From Gordonia phthalatica (lineage in GTDB: Bacteria > Actinomycetota > Actinomycetes > Mycobacteriales > Mycobacteriaceae), in assembly GCF_001305675.1 (NCBI RefSeq), contig NZ_CP011853.1:1984001-2048000 (forward strand): 64,000 bases of DNA, given 5' to 3'. This document shows positions 8,291 to 16,149 of the stretch, one piece after another. Under the pieces are notes generated by a model. The model searched no databases. It worked only from the letters and a program-made list of their open reading frames with translations, and was not told where the DNA came from. The position numbers were made by a program, and so were the translations under genes. Every line of letters begins with the position of its first letter. The first letter of the stretch is position 1.

Positions 8291-8770
8291 GTGACCTCGC
8301 CTGTGACGCCTGATACGTATCCGCCGCTGCGGATTCGACGTTTGGATCCCGACCTGCCGCTCCCGGTGCGCGCGCACCCGGACGATGCCGGAATCGACCT
8401 GTACGCGGCCATCGATCTGGTCCTGGCCCCCGGCAGACGCCAGGTGGTCGGCACCGGAATCGCCATCGCGCTGCCGGTCGGCACCGTCGGCCTCATCCAT
8501 CCGCGGTCCGGCCTCGCGGCGCGAGCGGGTCTGTCGATCGTCAACACACCCGGCACCATCGACGCCGGCTACCGCGGCGAGATCAAGATCTGTCTGATCA
8601 ACCTGGATCCCGAGGCGCCGATCACCATCGCCCGCGGTGACCGGATCGCGCAGCTGCTGGTGCAGCGCGTGGAATTGTCACCGGTGGTGGAGGTGGACGA
8701 ACTCGACGACACCGAGCGCGGCGCCGGCGGCTACGGGTCCAGCGGCGGCCATGCGAGCCTGAACTCTTAA
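8291..8770 (+). CDS. dut: Deoxyuridine 5'-triphosphate nucleotidohydrolase
   Basis: 159-residue trimeric dUTPase, converting dUTP to dUMP and pyrophosphate so that uracil is kept out of DNA and dTMP precursor is supplied. All five motifs are visible: DAGIDLYAA, HPRSGLAARAGL, NTPGTIDAGYRGEI, RGDRIAQLLVQRVE and the flexible C-terminal RGAGGYGSSG, where Tyr replaces the more usual Phe. The GTG start is leaderless (TAGTCT plus 6 nt). It is followed 15 bp later by the DUF3710 gene, as in mycobacteria. Confidence 0.97.
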   Translation: MTSPVTPDTYPPLRIRRLDPDLPLPVRAHPDDAGIDLYAAIDLVLAPGRRQVVGTGIAIALPVGTVGLIHPRSGLAARAGLSIVNTPGTIDAGYRGEIKICLINLDPEAPITIARGDRIAQLLVQRVELSPVVEVDELDDTERGAGGYGSSGGHASLNS

Positions 8771-8785
8771 AGGGGGACCACAGAG

Positions 8786-9664
8786 ATGACTGCAGAGAAG
8801 TATTCGATCGGCGACAACGCCGGACCGTACGACATCGCCGATCTGGCGACGCCGCCCGCCGAACTCGCCAACTCGCACCTCGACCTCGGTTCCGTGCTGA
8901 TGCCGGTCGTGGAGGGCGGACAGGTGACCGTCGAGATGTCGGCGACGCACGAGCCCGAGGCCGTCTACCTGGTGACACCGGTCGGCCGGATCGGCATGCA
9001 CGCGTTCGCGGCTCCGCGGACCGGTGGCCAGTGGCGCGAGGTGGTTCGGGAACTGGCCGAGTCGCTCCGTGCGGACGGCGCGCAGACCTCCATCGAGGAC
9101 GGCCACTGGGGGCGCGAGATCATCGCCCGGGTCCCCGGCGGCAGCCACCGCTTCATCGGCGTCGACGGACCCCGCTGGATGATCCGCTGCGTCGCCAGCG
9201 GCCCCGACGAGTCGGAGACGCAGTTGGCGCAGTTGGCGCGGGCCGTGCTGGCCGAGACCGTGGTGCGACGCGGCACCGAGCCGTTCCCGCCGCGGGACCT
9301 GCTGCCGATCGTGCTGCCGCAGGTGCTCGCCGAGCAGGTGTTGGCCGCCCAGCAGCAGATGGCGGCCGACACCGCCGCCGAGGCCGGGGTGGATGCCGAG
9401 ACCGGTGCCTTCCCGTCCCAGCCGCTGTCGGAGGCTCCCGGCGCGGCCGCGGCGGACGAACCAGCGACCCCCGAGGACGTGATCCCGGGCGGTGCCGTCG
9501 CGCAGAGCGCGTCGGCCACCATCTACACCGATGACGTCGAACCGGAACCTGTTCCCGACGCCGAGGTCGAGCCGCACGTCGACGGCGCGCCGCAGGTGGA
9601 GGAGGAGAAGCCGGCCCCGTCGAAGGGATCGGCGATGTCACGCTTCCGCAGGCGTCGCCGCTGA
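8786..9664 (+). CDS. DUF3710 protein
   Basis: 292-residue cytosolic protein of the Rv2696c family, function unknown. The conserved DUF3710 part spans about residues 15-185 (YDIADL...LDLGSVLMPV, GQWREVVRELAESLR, HRFIGVDGPRWMIRCVASG). The C-terminal third is low-complexity, acidic and Ala/Pro-rich, ending in a basic KGSAMSRFRRRRR tail. The ATG has AAGGGGG about 11 nt upstream and the gene is probably co-transcribed with dut. Its last 27 bases overlap the 3' end of the convergent hydrolase gene. Confidence 0.82.
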   Translation: MTAEKYSIGDNAGPYDIADLATPPAELANSHLDLGSVLMPVVEGGQVTVEMSATHEPEAVYLVTPVGRIGMHAFAAPRTGGQWREVVRELAESLRADGAQTSIEDGHWGREIIARVPGGSHRFIGVDGPRWMIRCVASGPDESETQLAQLARAVLAETVVRRGTEPFPPRDLLPIVLPQVLAEQVLAAQQQMAADTAAEAGVDAETGAFPSQPLSEAPGAAAADEPATPEDVIPGGAVAQSASATIYTDDVEPEPVPDAEVEPHVDGAPQVEEEKPAPSKGSAMSRFRRRRR

Positions 9665-10351
9665 GGCCTCGCGCCACGCGGTCAGGCAGGCCCCGCCGAG
9701 CAGGTGCTCGGCGGGGCCGAACTCGGTGAGCGGGACCTCGCGCAGGGCTCCGCGCGGAACGGCGGCGACCCACTCGCGGCCGACGTCGATCGGGTGCAGC
9801 GGATCGTCGGGTGCCGCGGCCACTCCGAGCGGAACCCGGAGTCCGGCGATGGCGTCGAGGGTCGGTGCCGTGTATGTCGAGGCAGTCCGCAACTGCGCCA
9901 GCAGTCCGTGATCGGCGAGCGAGCGCCACGAGCGGGACAGTTCCGCCGCCAACCACGGCGGACTGCTCGCGGTCATCTGTGCGATGGTCGGTTCCAGCCC
10001 GTCGCGCTCGACGGCGTCGGCGGTGATCCGGGCGGACAGGGCGGCCAGCGAGTCGCCCACCGGACCGCTCCACGGGGGGAGCGCGGCGAAGACGCCCGCG
10101 CACCGCGACGCGTACGCGGACCGCAGGGCCCAGTCCACGGCGATGGCCGCGCCGATCGAGACCCCGCCCACGAGGATCTCGTCCGCCTCGGCGGCGACGG
10201 CGTCGAGCCTGGTCCAGTAGCCGCTGACCAGGTCGGCGGTCGGCTCCAAGGCCACCAGCCGGGCGCCGTGTTCGGCGGCCGCAGGCCCGAAGGCGCGGGC
10301 CACGAAGTCGGCGTCGGAGCCTGTGCCGGGCATCACCACGAGGACGGTCAT
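9638..10351 (-). CDS. Alpha/beta-hydrolase-fold protein (Rv2695-like)
   Basis: 237-residue protein with an alpha/beta hydrolase pattern: N-terminal strand VLVVMPGTGSDADF, nucleophile elbow GGVSIGAA and a late His in the PAEHLLGG segment. It fits the Rv2695 position in the conserved dut neighbourhood. No signal peptide. Substrate unknown. The ATG follows GAGGG, and the start region is divergent from the OB-fold gene. The 27-bp tail overlap with DUF3710 is convergent. Confidence 0.7.
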   Translation of the reverse strand: MTVLVVMPGTGSDADFVARAFGPAAAEHGARLVALEPTADLVSGYWTRLDAVAAEADEILVGGVSIGAAIAVDWALRSAYASRCAGVFAALPPWSGPVGDSLAALSARITADAVERDGLEPTIAQMTASSPPWLAAELSRSWRSLADHGLLAQLRTASTYTAPTLDAIAGLRVPLGVAAAPDDPLHPIDVGREWVAAVPRGALREVPLTEFGPAEHLLGGACLTAWREASAATPAEA

Positions 10352-10422
10352 CCCTCGATCATGCCCCGGTAGTATGGTGGGCTTGCAAGTGAGTTCCTAT
10401 AGCGATGCCCCGGAGGATTGGG

Positions 10423-10797
10423 ATGGCTGACTCGGGTCTGCTCAAACGGCTCGGACGGATGCTGACCGAAGATCTCGATGAGATCGAAGACGATCGGATC
10501 CAACGGGAATGTCGTGCGCCCGGCGCACAACGTGCGGTCGACTGCGTCCGCGGTGACGAGGCGACGATGGTCGGCGAACTGCGCTCGGTTCAGACCTGTT
10601 CCCGCAGCACCAAGGCGGGCGTCTCCGCGGAGTTCTTCGACGGCACCGACACCGTCGTCCTGAAATGGATGGGACGCAATCGCATCCCGGGCATCGAGCC
10701 GGGCCGCCGGGTCACGGTCCGCGGCCGCGTCGCCGAAGTCGACGGCGCGAAGCTCATGTACAACCCGTACTACGAACTCCACGCCGCCGACGAGTGA
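10423..10797 (+). CDS. OB-fold nucleic-acid-binding protein (Rv2694c-like)
   Basis: 124-residue protein whose C-terminal 75 residues form an OB-fold of the tRNA-anticodon/RecG-wedge type (VGELRSVQTCSRSTKAGVSAEFFDGTDTVVLKWMGRNRIPGIEPGRRVTVRGRVA). It probably binds nucleic acid, but no partner is known. The ATG at 10423 has CGGAGG 7 nt upstream and gives the family length; the ATG at 10405 would overlap that ribosome site. A TAGTAT -10-like box lies near 10371 in the 71-bp divergent region. Confidence 0.82.
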   Translation: MADSGLLKRLGRMLTEDLDEIEDDRIQRECRAPGAQRAVDCVRGDEATMVGELRSVQTCSRSTKAGVSAEFFDGTDTVVLKWMGRNRIPGIEPGRRVTVRGRVAEVDGAKLMYNPYYELHAADE

Positions 10798-10812
10798 CCG
10801 CTGCCGGTCCCG

Positions 10813-11976
10813 CTACTTAGCGAGGACGCCGAACGTCTCGTAGTGGATGCGATCCTCGGGGACGTTCTTGTCGAGCAGCGCGCTGCGGATGGCGCCCAGG
10901 AATCCGGATGGTCCGCAGAGCAGCGCGACGGTGTCGGGAGCGATCTCCACCTGATCGATGTTCATCAACCCGATGTGGGTGGCGTCGTCGGTGGCCAGAC
11001 CGCGCTCGTACCACTGCACCAGTTCCGCCGACGGCAGCTGGTCGACCAGGTCGGCCAGGTCACCGCGGTGCGGTTGACGGCTGCGCGAGCGATCGGCGTG
11101 CAGCACCGTGACCGGGCGGGTGTCACCCGTCGAGACCAGGTGGTTCAGCAGGCCGATGACCGGGGTGCAGCCGATGCCCGCCGAGGCGAGCAGCAGCGGG
11201 TCGTCGCCCTCGGGGAGCGTCAGGTCGCCGAACGGGGTGCTGACGCGGATCACGTCGCCCTCGAAGACGTTCTCGTGCAGGTGACTGGACACCTCGCCGT
11301 CGAGCTTCACGCTGATGTGCCATTCGGGATCCGCGGTGGAACCGGTGAGGCTGTACTGGCGGATCTGGTGGGCGCCGTCCTCCATCTCGGCCTGGATCGA
11401 GATGTACTGCCCCGGAACGAAGGCGCCGAGCGGTGCGCCGTCGACTCCGGTGAGGGTGAACGACACGGCATCCGGGGAGACCAGGGTCCGGGCGCTGACG
11501 CGGGCCTGCTGCCAGACGTCGCCGACATCGACGCCGGCGTCGGCGTACAGCTCGGCTTCGCGGTTGATCAGCACGTCGGCCATCTCCCAGTACAGTTCGT
11601 CCCAGGCGGCGGCGACCTCCGGGGTCACCGCCTCGCCGAGCACGTCGACGATCGCCGCGAACAGGTGCTCGTGCACGATCGGGTACTGGTCGGGGACGAT
11701 GCCGAGCGAGGCGTGCTTGTGCGCGATCCGGTCGATGATGAAGCGCAACTGCTTCGGGTCGGCCTCCAACTGGAGTCGAGCGAACGCGGCGATCGCGCCC
11801 GCGAGCACCTGCGGCTGTCCGCCGGAGACCTGATTGGTCCGGTTGAACATGTCGCGGAGGAGTTCGGGCCGGGCGGTGAACATCCGGTCGTAGAACTTGG
11901 GTGTGATCTCCGGCAGCGCGCCTTCGACGACGGGAAGGGTGGCTGCGAGCACCTTCTTGGTGTCGGACGAGATCAT
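10813..11976 (-). CDS. hmp: Flavohaemoprotein, nitric oxide dioxygenase
   Basis: 387-residue three-domain enzyme that oxidises NO to nitrate using O2 and NAD(P)H. The globin domain has Tyr29 (B10), Gln54 (E7) and the proximal haem His88 in HKHASLGI; the FAD domain has QIRQYSLTG; the NAD domain has GIGCTP and the C-terminal LCGPSGFLGAIRSAL and YETFG. The ATG at 11976 has GAGGAG 6 nt upstream; a GTG at 12003 overlaps the nsrR stop and is less likely. It is the second gene of the nsrR-hmp operon, so induction by NO through NsrR is expected. Confidence 0.95.
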   Translation of the reverse strand: MISSDTKKVLAATLPVVEGALPEITPKFYDRMFTARPELLRDMFNRTNQVSGGQPQVLAGAIAAFARLQLEADPKQLRFIIDRIAHKHASLGIVPDQYPIVHEHLFAAIVDVLGEAVTPEVAAAWDELYWEMADVLINREAELYADAGVDVGDVWQQARVSARTLVSPDAVSFTLTGVDGAPLGAFVPGQYISIQAEMEDGAHQIRQYSLTGSTADPEWHISVKLDGEVSSHLHENVFEGDVIRVSTPFGDLTLPEGDDPLLLASAGIGCTPVIGLLNHLVSTGDTRPVTVLHADRSRSRQPHRGDLADLVDQLPSAELVQWYERGLATDDATHIGLMNIDQVEIAPDTVALLCGPSGFLGAIRSALLDKNVPEDRIHYETFGVLAK

Positions 11977-11999
11977 CGACTTCTCCTCACTACTTCGTT

Positions 12000-12512
12000 T
12001 CACTGCTGATCATTACGGCCGCCGAAGGCGCACGACTGCGTCCGGCGGGGGATTGCGAGGTCGTCGTCTGCGGCGACCGGTGGGCCGGGCAGCAGCGTCA
12101 GGAGCTGCGCGCCCGTCGGATCGGCGATCAGGTCTTCGACCGTCAGCCGATCGAGGCTGGTGTAGAAGGCGTCCTGGGCGGCTGCCAGGGCGGTGCGCAG
12201 TCGGCACGCCGCACGCAGGGGGCACGGGGTGGCGCCCTCGCATTCGACGATCTCGTCGTCGCCCTCGAGGTGGCGGGCCAGCCAGCCGACACCGGCTTGC
12301 GGGCCCAGCTCGGTGATGACGAGGCCGCCGGAACGCCCGCGGCGGGAGTTGACCACACCGAGTTCGGCGAGCCTGCTGACGACCTTCGCCACGTGGGTGT
12401 AGCTCAGGTGGAGGTCGTCGGCGAGCTGCCGCGAGGTGTGGGTGTTCTCCGGGTCGGCCGCGAGTGCCATGACGATGCGGAGGCCGATGTCGGTGAACCG
12501 TGTCAACTGCAT
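12000..12512 (-). CDS. nsrR: NO-sensing Rrf2-family repressor NsrR
   Basis: 170-residue Rrf2 winged-helix repressor. The N-terminal HTH (SRQLADDLHLSYTHVAKVVSRLAELGVV, then RGRSGGL wing) is followed by three cysteines Cys91, Cys97 and Cys103 spaced C-x5-C-x5-C, and Asp8 is present. This reproduces the Asp8 plus three-Cys [4Fe-4S] ligand set described for Streptomyces coelicolor NsrR (Cys93, 99, 105). The ligand match and the downstream hmp gene make NsrR, rather than another Rrf2 type, the best call. The C-terminal 45 residues extend beyond the family core and contain an extra Cys (SCAFGG). Confidence 0.93.
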   Translation of the reverse strand: MQLTRFTDIGLRIVMALAADPENTHTSRQLADDLHLSYTHVAKVVSRLAELGVVNSRRGRSGGLVITELGPQAGVGWLARHLEGDDEIVECEGATPCPLRAACRLRTALAAAQDAFYTSLDRLTVEDLIADPTGAQLLTLLPGPPVAADDDLAIPRRTQSCAFGGRNDQQ

Positions 12513-12527
12513 GAAACGATCACAGCA

Positions 12528-12552
12528 TAATTGGAACTATGGATTCCAATTA
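12528..12552 (-). promoter_or_regulatory. Palindromic operator over the nsrR-hmp promoter
   Basis: A perfect 9-bp inverted repeat, TAATTGGAA-N7-TTCCAATTA, lies 15 bp upstream of the nsrR ATG. On the minus strand a TATGCT -10 (12524-12529) touches its edge, and a TAATTG -35 candidate (12547-12552) falls inside the far arm with a 17-nt spacer. A protein bound here would cover the promoter, so NsrR autorepression is the simplest reading (inference). Confidence 0.7.
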
Positions 12553-12605
12553 ATGTGTCAGACCTCTCATGACCTGCGAAAACAGGGAAATTCGCCTGAC
12601 GGAAC

Positions 12606-12642
12606 GGGACAAAAGTCCCTGTTCTACTACTGGATGTAGTAG
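12606..12642. repeat. Two tandem hairpins 3' of the TrkA gene
   Basis: GGGAC-AAAA-GTCCC (12606-12619) and CTACTAC-N5-GTAGTAG (12624-12642) sit immediately after the minus-strand TrkA stop. Neither is followed by a clear U tract. They may end TrkA transcription or insulate the nsrR promoter. Confidence 0.4.
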
Positions 12643-13305
12643 TTAAATGGGCGCCTTGATCGTCTGGTGCAATTCGTCCTCGGACTCCTCCGGGGCGATG
12701 AAGACGAGCTCGTCTCCGCCCTCGAGCGGGTCGTCGGATTGGGGGACGATCACGCGGCGGCCGCGGATGATCGCGACGAGTGCCACGTCGCGCGGCAGCT
12801 TCAGCCGTCGGACGGCCTTGCCCGCAAGGGGAGTGTCGTCCGGGAGGGTCAGTTCGACGAGGTTCGCCTGGCCCTGACGGAAGGTCATCAGACGGACCAG
12901 GTCGCCGACCGTCACCGCCTCCTCGACGAGTGAGGCGAGCATGCGGGGCGTCGACACCGCGACGTCGATGCCCCAGTCCTCGTTGAACAGCCATTCGTTG
13001 CGGGGGTCGTTGACGCGCGCCACGACGCGGCTGACGGCGAACTCGGTGGTGGCGAGCAGGCTGACGACCAGGTTGGCCTTGTCGTCACCGGTCGCCGCGA
13101 TCATCACGTCGAAGGTCTGCAGGCCGGCGGCCTCCAGATCGGACAGCTCGCAGGCGTCCGCGTGCACCCAGTTGGCGCCGGGGACGGCGACCGGGTCGAT
13201 GTGCGTCCGGTTCTTCTCGAACAGGGTCACGTCGTGCTCGTTGACGAGGAGTTCACGGGCGATGGCCCGACCGACGGCGCCTGCTCCGGCGATGGCGACT
13301 TTCAC
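12643..13305 (-). CDS. ceoC: TrkA-type potassium-uptake regulatory protein (CeoC-like)
   Basis: 220-residue protein with an N-terminal Rossmann RCK_N domain (VAIAGAGAVGRAIARELL, acidic FEKN at strand 2 end, ATGDDKANLVVSLLA) and a C-terminal TrkA_C domain (about 140-220). It binds NAD(H) and gates a K+ transporter at the membrane. The GTG at 13305 was chosen because family members begin at the KVAIAGAG strand; a GTG at 13311 would overlap the upstream stop by 4 nt and is also credible. It is paired with ceoB as in mycobacteria; no membrane TrkH/TrkG partner is adjacent other than the divergent APC permease. Confidence 0.88.
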   Translation of the reverse strand: MKVAIAGAGAVGRAIARELLVNEHDVTLFEKNRTHIDPVAVPGANWVHADACELSDLEAAGLQTFDVMIAATGDDKANLVVSLLATTEFAVSRVVARVNDPRNEWLFNEDWGIDVAVSTPRMLASLVEEAVTVGDLVRLMTFRQGQANLVELTLPDDTPLAGKAVRRLKLPRDVALVAIIRGRRVIVPQSDDPLEGGDELVFIAPEESEDELHQTIKAPI

Positions 13306-13307
13306 GA

Positions 13308-13970
13308 TCACTCCCGAGGCATCTCGGCGCCGGCGATGGCGCGCGCGTGGGCGGCATTGTTCCCCAGGACGGCGACGTACAGGACGTCCTCATCCTGGAT
13401 CACCGTTCGTTGATCCGGGAGCACGATCTGGCCCATCCGGGACAGGAAGGCGACGCGGGCGCCGGTCAGCTCCTGGAAGTGTGCGGCGTCGGATCCGATC
13501 CACGACTCGTGGAACTCGATGACGGCCATCACCAGTTCGCCCGACGGGTCGTGCCACACCGGGGTGCTCGACGTCTCGCCGAGCGCCGCGACGAACCGCT
13601 GCGTGGTCCAGGGGACGGTGGCGACGGTCGGGATGCCGAGGCGCTCGAAGACGGCGGCGCGCTTGGCGTCGTAGATGCGGGCGACGACGCGATCGACGTC
13701 GAACGTCTCGCGGGCCACGCGCGCGGCGATGATGTTGGAGTTGTCGCCGGACGAGACCGCCGCGAAGGCGTCGCAGTCTCTGATCCCGGCCTCGCTGAGG
13801 ACGTCGCGGTCGAAGCCGACGCCGGTGACGGTCCGGCCGACGAACTCGTCGCCGAGCCGCCGGAAGGCCGTCTCGTCGCGGTCGATCACGACCACGTCGT
13901 GACCGAGGTTCGACATGGCCCTCGCCAGTGCAGACCCGACTCGGCCGCAACCCATGATGATGACGCGCAC
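13308..13970 (-). CDS. ceoB: TrkA-type potassium-uptake regulatory protein (CeoB-like)
   Basis: 220-residue RCK protein: VIIMGCGRVGSALARAM dinucleotide motif, VIDRDE strand end, SSGDNSNIIAARVAR, then a TrkA_C domain from about residue 135. It is probably one half of a hetero-assembly with the following ceoC gene (coding ends within 2-3 nt of each other). The GTG start is preceded by TAACGT at 8 nt, a possible leaderless promoter. It is divergent from an APC-type permease, an arrangement also seen at Rv2690c-Rv2692, which suggests the permease is the transported partner (inference). Confidence 0.88.
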   Translation of the reverse strand: MRVIIMGCGRVGSALARAMSNLGHDVVVIDRDETAFRRLGDEFVGRTVTGVGFDRDVLSEAGIRDCDAFAAVSSGDNSNIIAARVARETFDVDRVVARIYDAKRAAVFERLGIPTVATVPWTTQRFVAALGETSSTPVWHDPSGELVMAVIEFHESWIGSDAAHFQELTGARVAFLSRMGQIVLPDQRTVIQDEDVLYVAVLGNNAAHARAIAGAEMPRE

Positions 13971-14049
13971 GGTGTTCGACGTTACTGCAGGACGGGCAGT
14001 AATCGCACCCCGGTGGTGGGGCGGGGGTCTGTGGTCTTAGTGTTGCTGA

Positions 14050-16149
14050 GTGTCCACGATGTCGAAGGTGTCGGTCGCGACCAAGAGGCTCCTGCTCGGA
14101 AGGCCCTTCCGCAGTGATCGCCTCGGTCATACGCTCCTGCCGAAACGAATCGCGCTCCCGGTGTTCGCCTCCGACGCGATGTCGTCGGTCGCCTACGCGC
14201 CCCAGGAGATCTTCCTGGTGCTCTCCATCGCCGGCATCAGCGCCTACACCCTCGCACCCTGGGTCGCCGTGGCCGTCGCCGTGGTCATGGTGGTGGTGGT
14301 CGCGAGCTATCGGCAGAACGTCCACGCGTACCCGTCCGGCGGCGGCGACTACGAGGTCGCGACCGTCAACCTCGGCTCCAACGCCGGTCTCACGGTCGCG
14401 TCGGCCCTGCTCGTCGACTACGTCCTGACCGTCGCGGTGTCGGTGACCTCGGCCGCGGAGAACATCGGCTCCGCGATCCCGCTGGTGCACTCCAACAAGG
14501 TGTGGTTCTGCGTCATCGGCATCGCGCTCCTGGCGGCGGTGAACCTGCGCGGCATCAAGGAGTCCGGTGCCGTCCTGGCGCTGCCGACCTATGCGTTCAT
14601 CGTCGGCGTCCTGCTCATGCTGGGCTGGGGAGCGGTGCAGATCTTCGTGCTCGGCGACTCGGTCGAGGCCGAGACCTCCGGGTACGGCATCGTCGCCGAG
14701 CATCCCGACATGATGGGGCTGGCGATGGCCTTCCTCGTCGCGCGATCGTTCTCGTCCGGCTGTGCGGCCCTGACCGGTGTGGAGGCCATCAGCAACGGCG
14801 TGCCGGCGTTCCGGAAGCCGAAGTCGCGCAACGCGGCGACGACCCTGCTCCTGCTCGGCTCGTTCTCGATCGCGCTCCTGCTCGGCATCGTGATGCTGGC
14901 GCAGAAGATCGGCGCCAAGTACGTGATGAACCCGGTGCAGGATCTGACCGGGCTGCCCGACGGGTACCAGCAGAAGTCGATCCTGGCGCAGCTGGCGGAG
15001 GCCGTCTTCCGCGGCTTCCCGCCCGGATTCTACTTCATCGCCGTCGTCACCGCCCTCATCCTGTTGCTCGCCGCCAACACCGCGTTCAACGGCTTCCCGG
15101 TGCTGGGCTCGGTCCTGGCGCAGGACCGCTACCTGCCGCGCCAGCTCCACACCCGCGGCGACCGCCTGGCCTTCTCCAACGGCATCGTCTTCCTCGCCCT
15201 GGCCGCGAGCGCCTTCGTCATCGCCTTCGGCGCCGAGGTCACCTCGCTGATCCAGCTGTACATCGTCGGCGTGTTCGTCTCCTTCACCCTCAGCCAGACG
15301 GGCATGGTCCGGCACTGGACCCGGCACCTGAAGACCGAGACCGACCCCGACGCGCGGAACCGCATGCAGCGCTCTCGCGTCATCAACGCCATCGGCATGG
15401 TGATGACCGGCACGGTCCTGATCGTCGTGCTGATCACCAAGTTCACCGCCGGCGCGTGGATGGCGATCCTCGCGATGGTCGGCCTGTTCATCATCATGAA
15501 GCTGATCCACCGGCACTACACCGCCATCGAGCAGGAGTTGGAGCTCGACGACGCCGACCTCGACGACGAGGTGCTGCCGAGCCGCAGCCACGCCGTCGTC
15601 CTCGTGTCGACGCTGCACCTGCCGACCCGCCGCGCCGTGCGCTACGCCCGGGCCACCCGCCCCGACGACCTCGAGGCCATCACCGTCAACGTCGACGACC
15701 GCGACACCCGGATCCTGGTGAGCGAATGGGAGGAGAGCGACATCACGGTGCCGCTCAAGGTCCTCGCCTCGCCGTACCGGGAGATCACCCGGCCCATCAT
15801 CAACTACGTGCGACGGCTCCGCCGCGAGTCGCCGCGCGACGTCATCACCGTCTTCATCCCCGAGTACGTGGTCGGCCACTGGTGGGAGCAGATCCTGCAC
15901 AACCAGTCCGCGTTCCGACTCAAGACGCGGCTGCTCTTCGAGCCCGGTGTCATGGTGACATCGGTCCCGTGGCAGCTGAACTCGTCGGAGAGCCGGGCGC
16001 GCCGCGCCGAGCTCAAGTACAACGCCCCCGGCACGCTGCGCCGCGGGTTCACCGCCGCGGCGGCGGCGCAGGCGGCGAAGGACCGGCAGGCGGCGCAGAA
16101 GAAGAACAACCAGAACAGTCCGCAGCAGAAGGGCGACGACGCGCGATGA
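14050..16149 (+). CDS. APC-superfamily amino acid or potassium permease
   Basis: 699-residue (from GTG 14050) polytopic membrane protein with about 12 transmembrane helices in residues 45-490 and a long cytosolic C-terminal domain of about 200 residues (from HRHYTAIEQELELDD) ending in a Gln/Lys-rich tail. Family signatures include FASDAMSSVAYAPQEI and YPSGGGDYEVA. Homologues include Rv2690c and KUP/KimA-like transporters; linkage to the two TrkA genes favours K+ uptake, but amino acid transport is not excluded. The GTG lies 6 nt after TAGTGT (leaderless); an ATG follows at 14059. The stop overlaps the next gene by 4 nt. Confidence 0.85.
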   Translation: MSTMSKVSVATKRLLLGRPFRSDRLGHTLLPKRIALPVFASDAMSSVAYAPQEIFLVLSIAGISAYTLAPWVAVAVAVVMVVVVASYRQNVHAYPSGGGDYEVATVNLGSNAGLTVASALLVDYVLTVAVSVTSAAENIGSAIPLVHSNKVWFCVIGIALLAAVNLRGIKESGAVLALPTYAFIVGVLLMLGWGAVQIFVLGDSVEAETSGYGIVAEHPDMMGLAMAFLVARSFSSGCAALTGVEAISNGVPAFRKPKSRNAATTLLLLGSFSIALLLGIVMLAQKIGAKYVMNPVQDLTGLPDGYQQKSILAQLAEAVFRGFPPGFYFIAVVTALILLLAANTAFNGFPVLGSVLAQDRYLPRQLHTRGDRLAFSNGIVFLALAASAFVIAFGAEVTSLIQLYIVGVFVSFTLSQTGMVRHWTRHLKTETDPDARNRMQRSRVINAIGMVMTGTVLIVVLITKFTAGAWMAILAMVGLFIIMKLIHRHYTAIEQELELDDADLDDEVLPSRSHAVVLVSTLHLPTRRAVRYARATRPDDLEAITVNVDDRDTRILVSEWEESDITVPLKVLASPYREITRPIINYVRRLRRESPRDVITVFIPEYVVGHWWEQILHNQSAFRLKTRLLFEPGVMVTSVPWQLNSSESRARRAELKYNAPGTLRRGFTAAAAAQAAKDRQAAQKKNNQNSPQQKGDDAR

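Noticed and set aside
12606..12642. Tandem hairpins called as a firm intrinsic terminator
   Set aside because: Stems are short and no U tract follows on either strand; kept only as a low-confidence repeat.
13390..15900. Very long antisense open frame (836 codons) opposite the permease, and similar ones opposite the methyltransferase, dxs and the ABC genes
   Set aside because: Compositional shadows of high-GC genes: translations are Arg/Asp/His-rich low-complexity with no domains, while the other strand encodes clear enzymes.
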